Positions 50,209-58,006 of a stretch of 64,000 nt of DNA are shown here, one piece after another. The stretch is from Gammaproteobacteria bacterium (lineage in GTDB: Bacteria > Pseudomonadota > Gammaproteobacteria > Burkholderiales > Rhodocyclaceae). The DNA is taken from assembly GCA_018824085.1 (NCBI GenBank), contig JAHJHI010000023.1, positions 1-64,000 on the forward strand, written 5' to 3'. Within the stretch, counting starts at the first letter, position 1, and each line of letters starts with the position of its first letter. Position numbers and translations under genes: made by a program. The notes under the pieces are model-generated. The model did no database searches. It saw only the letters and a program-made list of their open reading frames with translations, and was not told where the DNA came from.

Positions 50209-51200
50209 ACCTGCTGTGGCTTCAATCAGGCGGTTGCGGTGGCTGCAGCATGTCGCTGCTGTGCGCCGACACGACCGACTTCCACGGCGAGCTGCGCGAC
50301 GCCGGCATCGACCTGCTGTGGCATCCGTCGCTGTCGCTGGAAAGCGGCGGCGAGGTGACCGCGCTGCTGGCCCGCATCCTCGACGGCGATCTGCCGCTCG
50401 ACGCGCTGTGCATCGAAGGTTCGCTGCTGCGCGGCCCGAACGGCAGCGGCCGCTTCCACATCATGGCCGGCACCGGCGTGCCGATGGTCGAGTGGGTGCG
50501 CAAGCTCGCCGCAAAGGCGCGCCACGTTGTCGCCGTCGGCAGCTGCGCCGCCTGGGGCGGCGTCACCGCCGGCGGCGACAACCCGACCGATGCCTGCGGC
50601 CTGCAGTACGAGGACGACGTGCGCGGCGGCCTGCTCGGCGCCGGTTTCCGCGCGCAAGGCGGGCTGCCGGTCATCAACATCGCCGGCTGCCCGACCCACC
50701 CGAGCTGGGTGCTCGACACGCTGATGGCACTGGCGGCCGACAGTTTCAGCGAAGCCGACCTCGACACCCTCGGCCGTCCGCGCTTCTACGCCGACCAGCT
50801 GGTGCACCACGGCTGCACGCGCAACGAGTACTACGAGTTCAAGGCCAGCGCTGAGAAGCCGTCCGACCTCGGCTGCATGATGGAACACATGGGCTGCAAG
50901 GGCACGCAGGCGCACGCCGACTGCAACACCCGGCTGTGGAACGGCGAAGGCTCGTGCACGCGCGGCGGCTACGCCTGCATCAGCTGCACCGAACCCGGCT
51001 TCCAGGAGCCGGGCCACGCCTTCCACGCAACGCCCAAGATCGCCGGCATCCCGATAGGCCTGCCGACCGACATGCCCAAGGCATGGTTCGTCGCGCTGGC
51101 GTCACTGTCCAAATCGGCGACGCCGAAGCGGGTGAAGGTGAATGCGGTGTCCGACCACATCGTCGTGCCGCCGGTGGCGAGACGGACGAGGTTGAAATGA
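50205..51200 (+). CDS. hupU: H2-sensing hydrogenase small subunit (HupU/HoxB)
   Basis: A 331-residue small subunit without a Tat signal. It begins MNLLWLQSGGCGGCSMSLLC with Cys11 and Cys14; the proximal cluster lacks the two extra cysteines of HupS (SCAAWGG). Medial and distal ligands are in HHGCTRNEYYEF, GCMMEHMGCKG and GGYACISCTEPGF. It is a cytoplasmic regulatory hydrogenase (group 2b). Its C terminus is about 50 residues longer than catalytic small subunits. The stop overlaps the ATG of a foreign-looking gene rather than hupV. Confidence 0.93.
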   Translation: MNLLWLQSGGCGGCSMSLLCADTTDFHGELRDAGIDLLWHPSLSLESGGEVTALLARILDGDLPLDALCIEGSLLRGPNGSGRFHIMAGTGVPMVEWVRKLAAKARHVVAVGSCAAWGGVTAGGDNPTDACGLQYEDDVRGGLLGAGFRAQGGLPVINIAGCPTHPSWVLDTLMALAADSFSEADLDTLGRPRFYADQLVHHGCTRNEYYEFKASAEKPSDLGCMMEHMGCKGTQAHADCNTRLWNGEGSCTRGGYACISCTEPGFQEPGHAFHATPKIAGIPIGLPTDMPKAWFVALASLSKSATPKRVKVNAVSDHIVVPPVARRTRLK

Positions 51201-51715
51201 TGCCCGCCGATGAAGGGCCTGAGCTCAAATTCCGACGCTATTCAATCGCTGCGGGGGATTTCGAGGAGGCCGCCAAACTTGCAAGACAGGCTTCGCACCA
51301 TTCACCCGACAGCCTGGAGCGGGAGGCGCTTCTCTTCATGGCGATCGTTGTCTACTTCCGGCCGTTCTCTACGAACGAGAGGCGGCAGGAGAACGAGATT
51401 CCTCCTTCGGCACCACGCTTGATGGTCAAGGATTTTGCGCCTTTGTCCATGGAAGAAGAATCGGTGCACAACGCGTGTAAGCAGCTGCGGAATCGCGTGC
51501 TCGCTCATGCGGAGTTCTCCTTTTACCCGAGCAGTCTCGATCCGGACTCTGGTGTGATGTCGAGGCAGAGGTCGAGCTTGATGTCACCGATCATTGAAGA
51601 CGGCGTGGTCATATGGCCGTTCGGTCTCGAGCAGTTCTGCACCTTGGCGGACAAGCTTGCGAAGGAGTGCCACCATTGGCGTGCCGACCATGCGATTGCT
51701 CTTCGGGATCGCTGA
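51197..51715 (+). CDS. HEPN-like hypothetical protein inserted between hupU and hupV
   Basis: A 172-residue protein of unknown function. FMAIVVYFRPFSTNER and LRNRVLAHAEFSFYP match a pattern I recognise in small HEPN/abortive-infection-like proteins; RNRVLAH fits the R-x(4-6)-H HEPN RNase motif. Base composition is visibly lower in GC (roughly 55-60%) and codon use less biased than hupU and hupV, which points to acquisition. The ATG overlaps the hupU stop, so it uses hupU translation. No partner toxin or antitoxin gene accompanies it. HEPN assignment is by motif only. Confidence 0.7.
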   Translation: MMPADEGPELKFRRYSIAAGDFEEAAKLARQASHHSPDSLEREALLFMAIVVYFRPFSTNERRQENEIPPSAPRLMVKDFAPLSMEEESVHNACKQLRNRVLAHAEFSFYPSSLDPDSGVMSRQRSSLMSPIIEDGVVIWPFGLEQFCTLADKLAKECHHWRADHAIALRDR

Positions 51716-51748
51716 ACAAATCGTGAAACTGACGTTGTCGAGTACTCA

Positions 51749-53200
51749 ATGACCCGCCTCCTCGTAGGCCCCTTCAACCGCGTCGAGGGCGATCTCGAAG
51801 TCACGCTCGACATCGCCGATGGACGGGTCACGTCGGCGCACGTGAATGCGCCGATGTACCGCGGCTTCGAGCAGATCCTGCGCGGGCGCGAGCCGCATGA
51901 CGCGCTGGTGTATGTGCCGCGCATCTGCGGCATCTGTTCGGTGTCGCAGTCGGTCGCCAGCGCGCGCGCGCTCGCGGATCTCGGCGGCATGCGGATGCCG
52001 CCGAACGGGCAGCACGTGACCAATGTGATTCTCGCCACGGAAAATCTGGCCGATCATCTGACCCACTTCTACCTGTTCTTCATGCCGGACTTCACGCGGC
52101 CGGTGTATGCCGGCATGCCCTGGCACGCGGAAGCGGTGCGCCGCTTTGCGCCGCAGGCCGGCGAGCAGGTGCGTGCCGCGATCGCCGCGCGCCAGCGCTG
52201 GTTCACGCTGCTCGGCACGCTGGCCGGCAAGTGGCCGCACACGCAGAGCATCGACCCCGGCGGCTCCACGCGTGCCGTCGACGCGGCCGAAGGCGTGCGG
52301 CTGCTGGCGCGCGTGCGTGAATTCCGCCGCTTCCTCGAAACGCACACTTTCGGCGCGCCGCTGGAACAGATTGCCGCGCTCGACTCGGAAGCCGCGCTGG
52401 ACGCCTGGCATGCGTCGGACCCGCTGGCGGGCGACCTGCGCTTCTTCCTCACCGTCGCGCGCGATGCCGCGCTGGCCGCGCTCGGCGCCGGGCCCGGCCG
52501 CTACCTGAGCTACGGCGCCTACCCGCAGCCGGGCGGCGGCACGGCGCTCGGTGCCGGCGTGTGGCACGCCGGGCGGCTGTCCGCCGTCGATGTCGCCGGC
52601 ATCCGCGAGGACGCGACGCATGCCTGGCTCAATGACGCGGCCGGCCCGCAGCATCCGGGCTCGGGCATCACCGTGCCGGACCCGGACAAGCCGGGTGCCT
52701 ACACGTGGAACAAGGCGCCGCGACTGGGCGGGGAAATCGTGGAATGCGGCGCCATCGCGCGCCAGCTGGCGAGTGCGCACCCGCTGGTGCTCGACCTCGT
52801 CGGGCGTCACGGCGGCACGGTGTACACGCGCGTCGTGTCGCGCCTGCTGGAACTGGCGCGCGTGGTGCCGATGATGGAGGACTGGCTGCGCGCGCTGCGG
52901 CCGGGCGATGCCTTCTGCACGCCGGGGCCGCTGCCGGACGAAGGCATGGGCGCCGGTCTGGGCGAGGCAGCGCGCGGCAGCCTCGGTCACTGGCTCACCG
53001 TGCGCAACGGCGTCATCAGCAACTACCAGATCGTCGCGCCGACCACGTGGAACTTCTCGCCGCGCGACGCCGCCGGCCGCCCCGGCGCGCTTGAAATGGC
53101 GCTCGAAGGCGCGCCGGTGCGCGACGGCGAGACGACGCCGGTCGCCGTGCAGCACATCGTGCGATCATTCGACCCCTGCATGGTGTGCACGGTGCATTGA
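51749..53200 (+). CDS. hupV: H2-sensing hydrogenase large subunit (HupV/HoxC)
   Basis: A 483-residue large subunit. RICGICSVSQ carries Cys60 and Cys63, and the protein ends exactly at DPCMVCTVH, without the C-terminal tail that proteases remove, as is usual for sensors. Ile62 and Phe110 match by number the bulky residues of HoxC that narrow the gas channel and keep O2 out. With HupU it binds HupT and lifts inhibition when H2 is present. It lies 548 bases after hupU because of the inserted gene, and its own ribosome site is weak. Confidence 0.93.
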   Translation: MTRLLVGPFNRVEGDLEVTLDIADGRVTSAHVNAPMYRGFEQILRGREPHDALVYVPRICGICSVSQSVASARALADLGGMRMPPNGQHVTNVILATENLADHLTHFYLFFMPDFTRPVYAGMPWHAEAVRRFAPQAGEQVRAAIAARQRWFTLLGTLAGKWPHTQSIDPGGSTRAVDAAEGVRLLARVREFRRFLETHTFGAPLEQIAALDSEAALDAWHASDPLAGDLRFFLTVARDAALAALGAGPGRYLSYGAYPQPGGGTALGAGVWHAGRLSAVDVAGIREDATHAWLNDAAGPQHPGSGITVPDPDKPGAYTWNKAPRLGGEIVECGAIARQLASAHPLVLDLVGRHGGTVYTRVVSRLLELARVVPMMEDWLRALRPGDAFCTPGPLPDEGMGAGLGEAARGSLGHWLTVRNGVISNYQIVAPTTWNFSPRDAAGRPGALEMALEGAPVRDGETTPVAVQHIVRSFDPCMVCTVH

Positions 53201-53295
53201 AGCGGCGCAGCGGGCCGGCCCGAACGGAGCCAACCGCGACGGCCCGCAGCTGCCCGGGCACGCCCCGCCGCTTTCCGACCTGCAATTTCAGATAC

Positions 53296-53781
53296 ATGCG
53301 CCGATTCTTTGTCCGGACGCTCTACGTAAAGGTGTCGCCCGACCTGCTGTCGGTGCACGACCCCGAGACCGGTGCCGCCATTTCGGATGTGCCGGAGATT
53401 GCCCTGTCGCGCGGGCCCGGGCACGAGGTCGTCGCGGTCGGCCGGGACGCGCGCCGGCACGCCGCCGACCCCTCGGTCCGGGTGCTGAATCCGTTCGCGC
53501 ATCCGCGCTCCATGGTGTCCGACTTCACCGCAGGCGAACGCCTTCTCAAGGCCTTCCTGTCGCGCATCAAGGGACGTTCCCTGTTCAGCCGTTCCCCGGT
53601 GGTCGTGCTGCATCCGCTGGGTGATCCCGAGGGCGGGCTGACCGCGATCGAAGTACGCGCGTTTCGCGAAATGGCGCTGGGCGCGGGGGCGGTGAAGGTG
53701 ACGATCTGGCAGGGGCGCAGCCTTGCCGATCACGAACTGCTGTCCGGTCATTTCGAGGCGGGCGGCAAGGTGCTCGAGTGA
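53296..53781 (+). CDS. Mini MreB-like protein
   Basis: A 161-residue protein resembling only the first subdomain of MreB (full length about 345). Parallel segments are VYVKVSPDLLSVHDP near the start, VVAVGRDARRHA, NPFAHPRSMVSDFTAGERLLKAFL, VVVLHPLGDPEGGLTAIEVRAFREMALGAGAVKVTIW, as in the MreB run VGxxAKRM to ESALxAGAREV. The ATP-binding second half is absent, so it probably cannot polymerise. ATG 53296 was chosen; an upstream in-frame ATG at 53185 lies inside hupV. Not a frame-shifted remnant as far as I can see. Function unknown. Confidence 0.7.
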   Translation: MRRFFVRTLYVKVSPDLLSVHDPETGAAISDVPEIALSRGPGHEVVAVGRDARRHAADPSVRVLNPFAHPRSMVSDFTAGERLLKAFLSRIKGRSLFSRSPVVVLHPLGDPEGGLTAIEVRAFREMALGAGAVKVTIWQGRSLADHELLSGHFEAGGKVLE

Positions 53782-53855
53782 CCTGCCGGCGCCATGCGCC
53801 GTGATGCACGCCCGCACGCGCGGGCACGACACATTCAATATCGAAGGCCGATCCC

Positions 53856-54305
53856 ATGCAGCGCTTCACCATTTCCCTGGACGACCAGCTGGCGACGCAG
53901 TTCGACGCGTGGATCGCGCAACGCGGATACGAGAACCGTTCGGAGGCGGTGCGCGACCTGTTCCGCGCCGAAATGGAGCGCACGCACCAGGACGGTGACG
54001 GCGCGCTGCACTGCGTGGCCTGCCTGTCGTACGTGTTCAACCACCACGAGCGCGACCTGGCGGAGCGCATCACCGGCCTGCAGCATGCGCACCATGACCT
54101 GACGGTGTCGACGATGCACGCGCATCTGGACCACGATTTCTGCCTGGAGACCGTCATCCTGAAAGGCGCCATCGCCGAGGTGCGCCGGTTCGCCAATGCG
54201 GTATGCGCGCAGCGCGGCGTGCGCCACGGCAAGATCAACGTCATCAGCGTCGACCTCGGGCACGATCCGGCGCACGCCCACGAGCATTTCAAGCCAAGTA
54301 CCTGA
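53856..54305 (+). CDS. nikR: NikR, nickel-responsive regulator
   Basis: A 149-residue ribbon-helix-helix repressor. MQRFTISLDDQLATQFDAWI and RSEAVRDLFR form the DNA-binding domain. The high-affinity nickel ligands are His77, His88, His90 and Cys96 (TMHAHLDHDFCLE), matching E. coli NikR positions 76, 87, 89 and 95. It senses nickel for the hydrogenase supply. It sits after the hydrogenase block and before a TonB-dependent receptor, which makes that receptor a likely target. A GC-rich 6-bp hairpin at 53810-53825 lies upstream. Confidence 0.96.
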   Translation: MQRFTISLDDQLATQFDAWIAQRGYENRSEAVRDLFRAEMERTHQDGDGALHCVACLSYVFNHHERDLAERITGLQHAHHDLTVSTMHAHLDHDFCLETVILKGAIAEVRRFANAVCAQRGVRHGKINVISVDLGHDPAHAHEHFKPST

Positions 54306-54429
54306 GCCCAGGGCCCGGAACCGATGCCATCCGCGCTTGCGTCCGCGGGTGCGAACCGGAAGCAGGCCTTGCACCGGCTGATACCGCGGGCACGCCTGCG
54401 CGCGATATAACGGCTGGCACAATTTTCGC

Positions 54430-54452
54430 GTATGAAGAATTTTTCATTCTTC
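54430..54452 (+). promoter_or_regulatory. Inverted repeat upstream of the TonB receptor, possible NikR operator
   Basis: GAAGAAT-TTTTC-ATTCTTC (54434-54452) is a perfect 7-base dyad. The half site GTATGA at 54430-54435, identical to one arm of the E. coli NikR operator GTATGA-N16-TCATAC, overlaps its left end; the right arm does not match. The repeat ends 10 bases before the ATG, so bound protein would block initiation. The patch is AT-rich against its surroundings. NikR is the obvious candidate but Fur- or other regulators are possible. Confidence 0.4.
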
Positions 54453-54462
54453 TTAAAACGCC

Positions 54463-56568
54463 ATGTCCGTCCTGACGAATCTGAATCCGCGGCCGCCTGC
54501 GTTCATGCTCGCCCTGGCGCTGTCCGCCGCCGCGCATGCGCACGAGGCCACGCCGGCCGGCCATCATCTCGATCCGGTGGTGGTCGAAGGCCACTATGAC
54601 AACGCCGTCGGCACGTCCGACGCGGCGAGCCAGGGCAGCATCACCGCGCGCCTGATGGAGAGCCGGCCGACGCAGCGCCAGGCCGAGGTGCTCGAGTTCG
54701 TGCCCGGCCTCATCGTCACGCAGCACAGCGGCGGCGGCAAGGCGAACCAGTACTTCCTGCGCGGTTTCAACCTCGACCACGGCACCGACTTCGCGACCTG
54801 GGTGGACGGCATGCCGGTGAACATGCCGACGCACGCGCACGGCCATGGCTACAGCGACCTGAACTGGCTCATCCCGGAGCTGGTCGAGCGGGTGGATTAC
54901 CGAAAGGGACCGTACTACGCGGAGGAAGGCGATTTCGCGTCGGCCGGTTCGGCACGTCTGCGCCTGTTCGACAGCGTGCCGCGCGGCATCGCCGAGGCCG
55001 GCATCGGCAGCGACGGTTACCGGCGCGGCTTGCTCATCGACGCGGTCGCGCTCGGGCCGGGCACGCTGCTGTACGCGATCGAGGCGTCGCGCAACGACGG
55101 GCCGTGGGACGATCCCGAACAGTTCCGGCGCGTAAACGGCGTGCTGCGCTACAGCTTCGGCGACGGCGCCAATCGCTCGTCAATCACGGCGATGGCCTAT
55201 GCCGCGCGCTGGGACGCGACCGACCAGATCCCGCTGCGCGCCGTGGAATCCGGCCGCGTCGGACGCTTCGGCTCGCTCGATCCGAGCGACGGCGGCAAGA
55301 CCTCGCGCTTCAGCCTGTCGTTCGACACGCAGCACCTCCATGACGACGGCGCGTTCCGTTTCAACGCCTACGCGATCCGCTCCGAGCTGGACCTGTATTC
55401 GAACTTCACCTACGCGCTCGAAAACCCGATCGACCTTGATCCTGCCGGTGTCGATGGCGACCAGTTCCGCCAGTCGGAGCGACGCGACGTGTTCGGCATG
55501 GCCATGAGCCGCAGCTGGGACGCGACGCTGGCCGGCCACGCGATGACCAACACGCTGGGCCTGCAGCTGCGCCACGACCGGCTCGATCCGGTCGGCCTCT
55601 ACGGTACCGAGGCGCGTCGCACGGTCAGCACGACGCAGGAAAGCCGCGTGCGCCAGACCAGCGTCGGCCTGTACGCGGAGAATTCGCTGCAATGGACGCC
55701 CTGGCTGCGCAGCGTGGCGGGCCTGCGCGCCGACCGCTTCGACTTCGACGTGAGCAGCTCCATCGCGCAGAACAGCGGGCGCGCGCACGACCACATCGGC
55801 TCGCCCAAGCTGTCGCTCATCTTCGGCCCCTGGCAGCGCACCGAATACTTCGTGAATTACGGCTACGGCTTTCACAGCAACGACGCGCGCGGCACGACGG
55901 CGCGGATCACCGCGAAGGGCGGCCAGCCGGTGGCGCCGGTCGACGCGCTGGTGCGCACGAAGGGCGGCGAGCTCGGGCTGCGCACGGAAATCGTGCCCGG
56001 CCTGCAAAGCTCGCTTGCGGTATGGAAGCTGGATCTCGATTCCGAACTGCTGTTCGTCGGCGACGCGGGCGAGACCGAACCCAACCGCGCGAGCCGGCGC
56101 AGCGGCGTCGAGTGGAACAACCGGTGGACGCCGCGCCCCTGGCTGCTGCTGGACCTCGATCTCGCCGCGTCGCGCGCGCGCTTCACCGGAGATGACCCGG
56201 CCGGCAACCACGTGCCCGGCGCGATCGACCGCGTGGCGTCCTTCGGCGCCAGCGTGCGCGAAGGCGGACCGTTCGGCGCCTGGTACGGCCACTTCCAGCT
56301 GCGCCACTTCGGCCCGCGCCCGCTGGTGGAGGACAACAGCGTGCGCTCGGCATCCACCACGCTGGCGTCGCTGCGTGTCGGCTACCGGATCAACCGCGAC
56401 CTGCGTCTCGCGCTCGACGTGTTCAACCTGTTCGACCGCGACGCCAGCGACATCGACTATTACTACGCGTCGCGCCTGCCGGGCGAACCGGTGGACGGCG
56501 TCGAAGACCGCCACTTCCACCCGGTCGAGCCGCGCAACGTGCGGCTCGTCATGACGCTGAATTTCTGA
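54463..56568 (+). CDS. TonB-dependent outer-membrane receptor, candidate nickel importer
   Basis: A 701-residue receptor with a short signal peptide (ending near SAAAHA), a TonB-box-like LDPVVVEGHY, a plug domain (about 55-170, with LEFVPGLIVTQHSGGGKANQYFLRGFNLDHG split by typical gaps) and a 22-stranded barrel ending in the terminal aromatic (TLNF). It lies 157 bases after nikR, with a dyad at its start, in a nickel-rich locus. His-rich segments HAHEATPAGHH and THAHGHGY could bind metal. Import of a nickel chelate is inferred from context only. No strong ribosome site is visible; ATG 54505 is an alternative. Confidence 0.85.
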   Translation: MSVLTNLNPRPPAFMLALALSAAAHAHEATPAGHHLDPVVVEGHYDNAVGTSDAASQGSITARLMESRPTQRQAEVLEFVPGLIVTQHSGGGKANQYFLRGFNLDHGTDFATWVDGMPVNMPTHAHGHGYSDLNWLIPELVERVDYRKGPYYAEEGDFASAGSARLRLFDSVPRGIAEAGIGSDGYRRGLLIDAVALGPGTLLYAIEASRNDGPWDDPEQFRRVNGVLRYSFGDGANRSSITAMAYAARWDATDQIPLRAVESGRVGRFGSLDPSDGGKTSRFSLSFDTQHLHDDGAFRFNAYAIRSELDLYSNFTYALENPIDLDPAGVDGDQFRQSERRDVFGMAMSRSWDATLAGHAMTNTLGLQLRHDRLDPVGLYGTEARRTVSTTQESRVRQTSVGLYAENSLQWTPWLRSVAGLRADRFDFDVSSSIAQNSGRAHDHIGSPKLSLIFGPWQRTEYFVNYGYGFHSNDARGTTARITAKGGQPVAPVDALVRTKGGELGLRTEIVPGLQSSLAVWKLDLDSELLFVGDAGETEPNRASRRSGVEWNNRWTPRPWLLLDLDLAASRARFTGDDPAGNHVPGAIDRVASFGASVREGGPFGAWYGHFQLRHFGPRPLVEDNSVRSASTTLASLRVGYRINRDLRLALDVFNLFDRDASDIDYYYASRLPGEPVDGVEDRHFHPVEPRNVRLVMTLNF

Positions 56569-56587
56569 ACGCCCGCGTGGAGCGGAC

Positions 56588-56619
56588 AAAAAAATGCCCG
56601 GTCCGCATGAGGACCGGGC
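56588..56619 (-). terminator. Rho-independent terminator of the entericidin-like gene
   Basis: On the minus strand a perfect 9-bp stem, GCCCGGTCC-TCATGC-GGACCGGGC, is followed by A and then a run of seven T (plus-strand A-run 56588-56594). It lies 36 bases after the stop of the lipoprotein gene at 56655. It has no T-run for the plus strand, so it does not clearly end the receptor transcript. Confidence 0.85.
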
Positions 56620-56654
56620 GAGGCGCAGGAGGAGGTGAGCGCTAAGTCGGGGTG

Positions 56655-56798
56655 TTACATCTTCTGCTGGACATCCTTCGCGGTGTCCTGGACCTTCTCG
56701 CCGCCGGCTTCGATGTCCTTGCCGGCGCCGGCAATGGTGTTGCAACCTGCCAGCGCGAGGCCGGCACACATGATGAGAAGCGGTATCAGTCGATTCAT
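56655..56798 (-). CDS. Entericidin-like small lipoprotein
   Basis: A 47-residue lipoprotein. It reads MNRLIPLLIMCAGLALAGCN, a signal with the lipobox LAGC (Cys19), then a short amphipathic helix GKDIEAGGEKVQDTAKDVQQ, typical of the entericidin A/B family. Such proteins are small membrane-bound stress lipoproteins, often without a known role outside enterobacteria. GGGAG precedes the ATG by about 8 bases, and a strong terminator follows. It is too short for usual gene callers. Confidence 0.85.
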   Translation of the reverse strand: MNRLIPLLIMCAGLALAGCNTIAGAGKDIEAGGEKVQDTAKDVQQKM

Positions 56799-56858
56799 GG
56801 CGTTACTCCCTTGGGTCGTGGTAGCGGTTTGTGTTCGGGCCTGTCTTCGGTCCGCCCG

Positions 56859-57248
56859 TCAGGTCCGGTGGCGCAACTGCGCAACCGTCGGCTGGAACGA
56901 ACCGTCTTCAGCCGTTGCGTTCTCCACCGTCAGCATCAGGCCGTCCTCGACCGGAAGCAGCCGGTGCACCGGTACGGCCAGACGCAGGCCGGCATCGCTG
57001 TCGCGGGACACCCGCACCATCGCGTAGCCGGCTGCGCCCTCGCCTTCCCGCGCCGGCACGGTCTGTTCGACCACGCCGACGGTCATGCCGTCTTCATCGA
57101 ACACTTCGCGGCCATCCAGCGCGGAGAGCGACATCCCCGGCTCCTGCGACGTCACCGCAGCTTCACTGCGACCGACCTGATAGGCCACCAGCACAAGCGT
57201 TGCCATCAGCGCCCCGGCGAGGGCCGAAACCAGTATCCGAAAAGCCAT
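56859..57248 (-). CDS. Membrane-anchored hypothetical protein with PRC-barrel-like domain
   Basis: A 129-residue protein. Residues 5-26 are one hydrophobic segment (ILVSALAGALMATLVLVAYQV), an uncleaved anchor or signal. The rest resembles a PRC-barrel, with MSLSALDGREVFDEDGMTVGVVEQTV and LAVPVHRLLPVEDGLMLTV; these often bind partners at the membrane. GGAG lies 9-10 bases before the ATG. It may share a promoter with the entericidin-like gene, 60 bases downstream on the same strand. Function unknown. Confidence 0.7.
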   Translation of the reverse strand: MAFRILVSALAGALMATLVLVAYQVGRSEAAVTSQEPGMSLSALDGREVFDEDGMTVGVVEQTVPAREGEGAAGYAMVRVSRDSDAGLRLAVPVHRLLPVEDGLMLTVENATAEDGSFQPTVAQLRHRT

Positions 57249-57310
57249 GATGCGTTCTCCGTCTGCATGACACGGCCCAAGTATGCGCAGCGCCCCGGCT
57301 TTCGCCTGTC

Positions 57311-57371
57311 ATCCGCTGCGCGGATGTCGTGTAGGACAAATCCGGCGCCACGTGAATCGGTTAGGCTAACC
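57311..57371. promoter_or_regulatory. Dyads in the divergent promoter region before the NnrU gene
   Basis: Two perfect dyads lie in this 160-base gap. ATCCGC-TGC-GCGGAT is at 57311-57325, and GGTTAG-G-CTAACC at 57359-57371. The second is 38 bases before the GTG start of the NnrU-family gene and looks like an operator. The regulators are not known. Confidence 0.4.
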
Positions 57372-57408
57372 GTACTTGCACATGTATCTGGCACAGCGGG
57401 AGGGCGCA

Positions 57409-57993
57409 GTGGGCTATCTCTATCTGTCGGTCGGCCTGATCCTTCTGATCGGCATGCATTCGATCCGGCTTGTCGCACCTGACTGGCGCGAGCGCCTGAT
57501 CGCCCGTCGCGGGCCGTCCATCTGGCGTGCGCTGCACACCGGCGTGTCGCTTCCCGCGGTGGCCCTCATCGTGTGGGGCTTCAGCCTCGCCAGCGCCGAC
57601 CCGGTCTGGCTGTGGCTGCCGCCACCCTGGACGCGCCATGTCACGGCCGCGCTCACCGTGCCCGCCTTCGTGCTGCTTGCCGCCGCGCTGCTGCCCGGCT
57701 CGCGCATCGCATGGCGCGTCGGCCAGCCGCTGGCGGCGTCGGTCAAGCTCTGGGCCTTCGGCCATCTGGTCGCCAACGGCACGCTGGCGCACGTGATGCT
57801 GTTCGGCAGCCTGCTGGCGTGGGCGGTCGTGTCCTATGTCGTGCTGCGCCGGCGCATGCTCGCGCCGCGCCTGCGCACCACAGAAGGCATGGCGATGCGC
57901 GACCTCGTCGTCATCACCAGCGGGCTCGCGATGTGGGCCGTGTTCGCGTTCAGGCTGCACGGCATCCTCATGGGCGTGCGCCCCTTCGGATGA
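57409..57993 (+). CDS. NnrU-family membrane protein
   Basis: A 194-residue integral membrane protein with about six helices. The N-terminal LILLIGMHSIRLVAPDWRERL and the central RVGQPLAASVKLWAFGHLVANG are diagnostic of the NnrU family, named from denitrifiers and related to a haem-binding quinone or isomerase-like family; biochemical role in most bacteria is unknown. GTG 57409 has GGGAGGG 5-6 bases upstream and gives the usual N terminus, so I preferred it to ATG 57382. No denitrification genes are in the window. Confidence 0.85.
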   Translation: MGYLYLSVGLILLIGMHSIRLVAPDWRERLIARRGPSIWRALHTGVSLPAVALIVWGFSLASADPVWLWLPPPWTRHVTAALTVPAFVLLAAALLPGSRIAWRVGQPLAASVKLWAFGHLVANGTLAHVMLFGSLLAWAVVSYVVLRRRMLAPRLRTTEGMAMRDLVVITSGLAMWAVFAFRLHGILMGVRPFG

Positions 57994-58006
57994 GGAGCAG
58001 CCCCGC

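Noticed and set aside
53185-53295. Upstream ATG extension of the MreB-like gene
   Set aside because: The ATG lies within hupV and the added residues do not resemble MreB; ATG 53296 gives a normal start.
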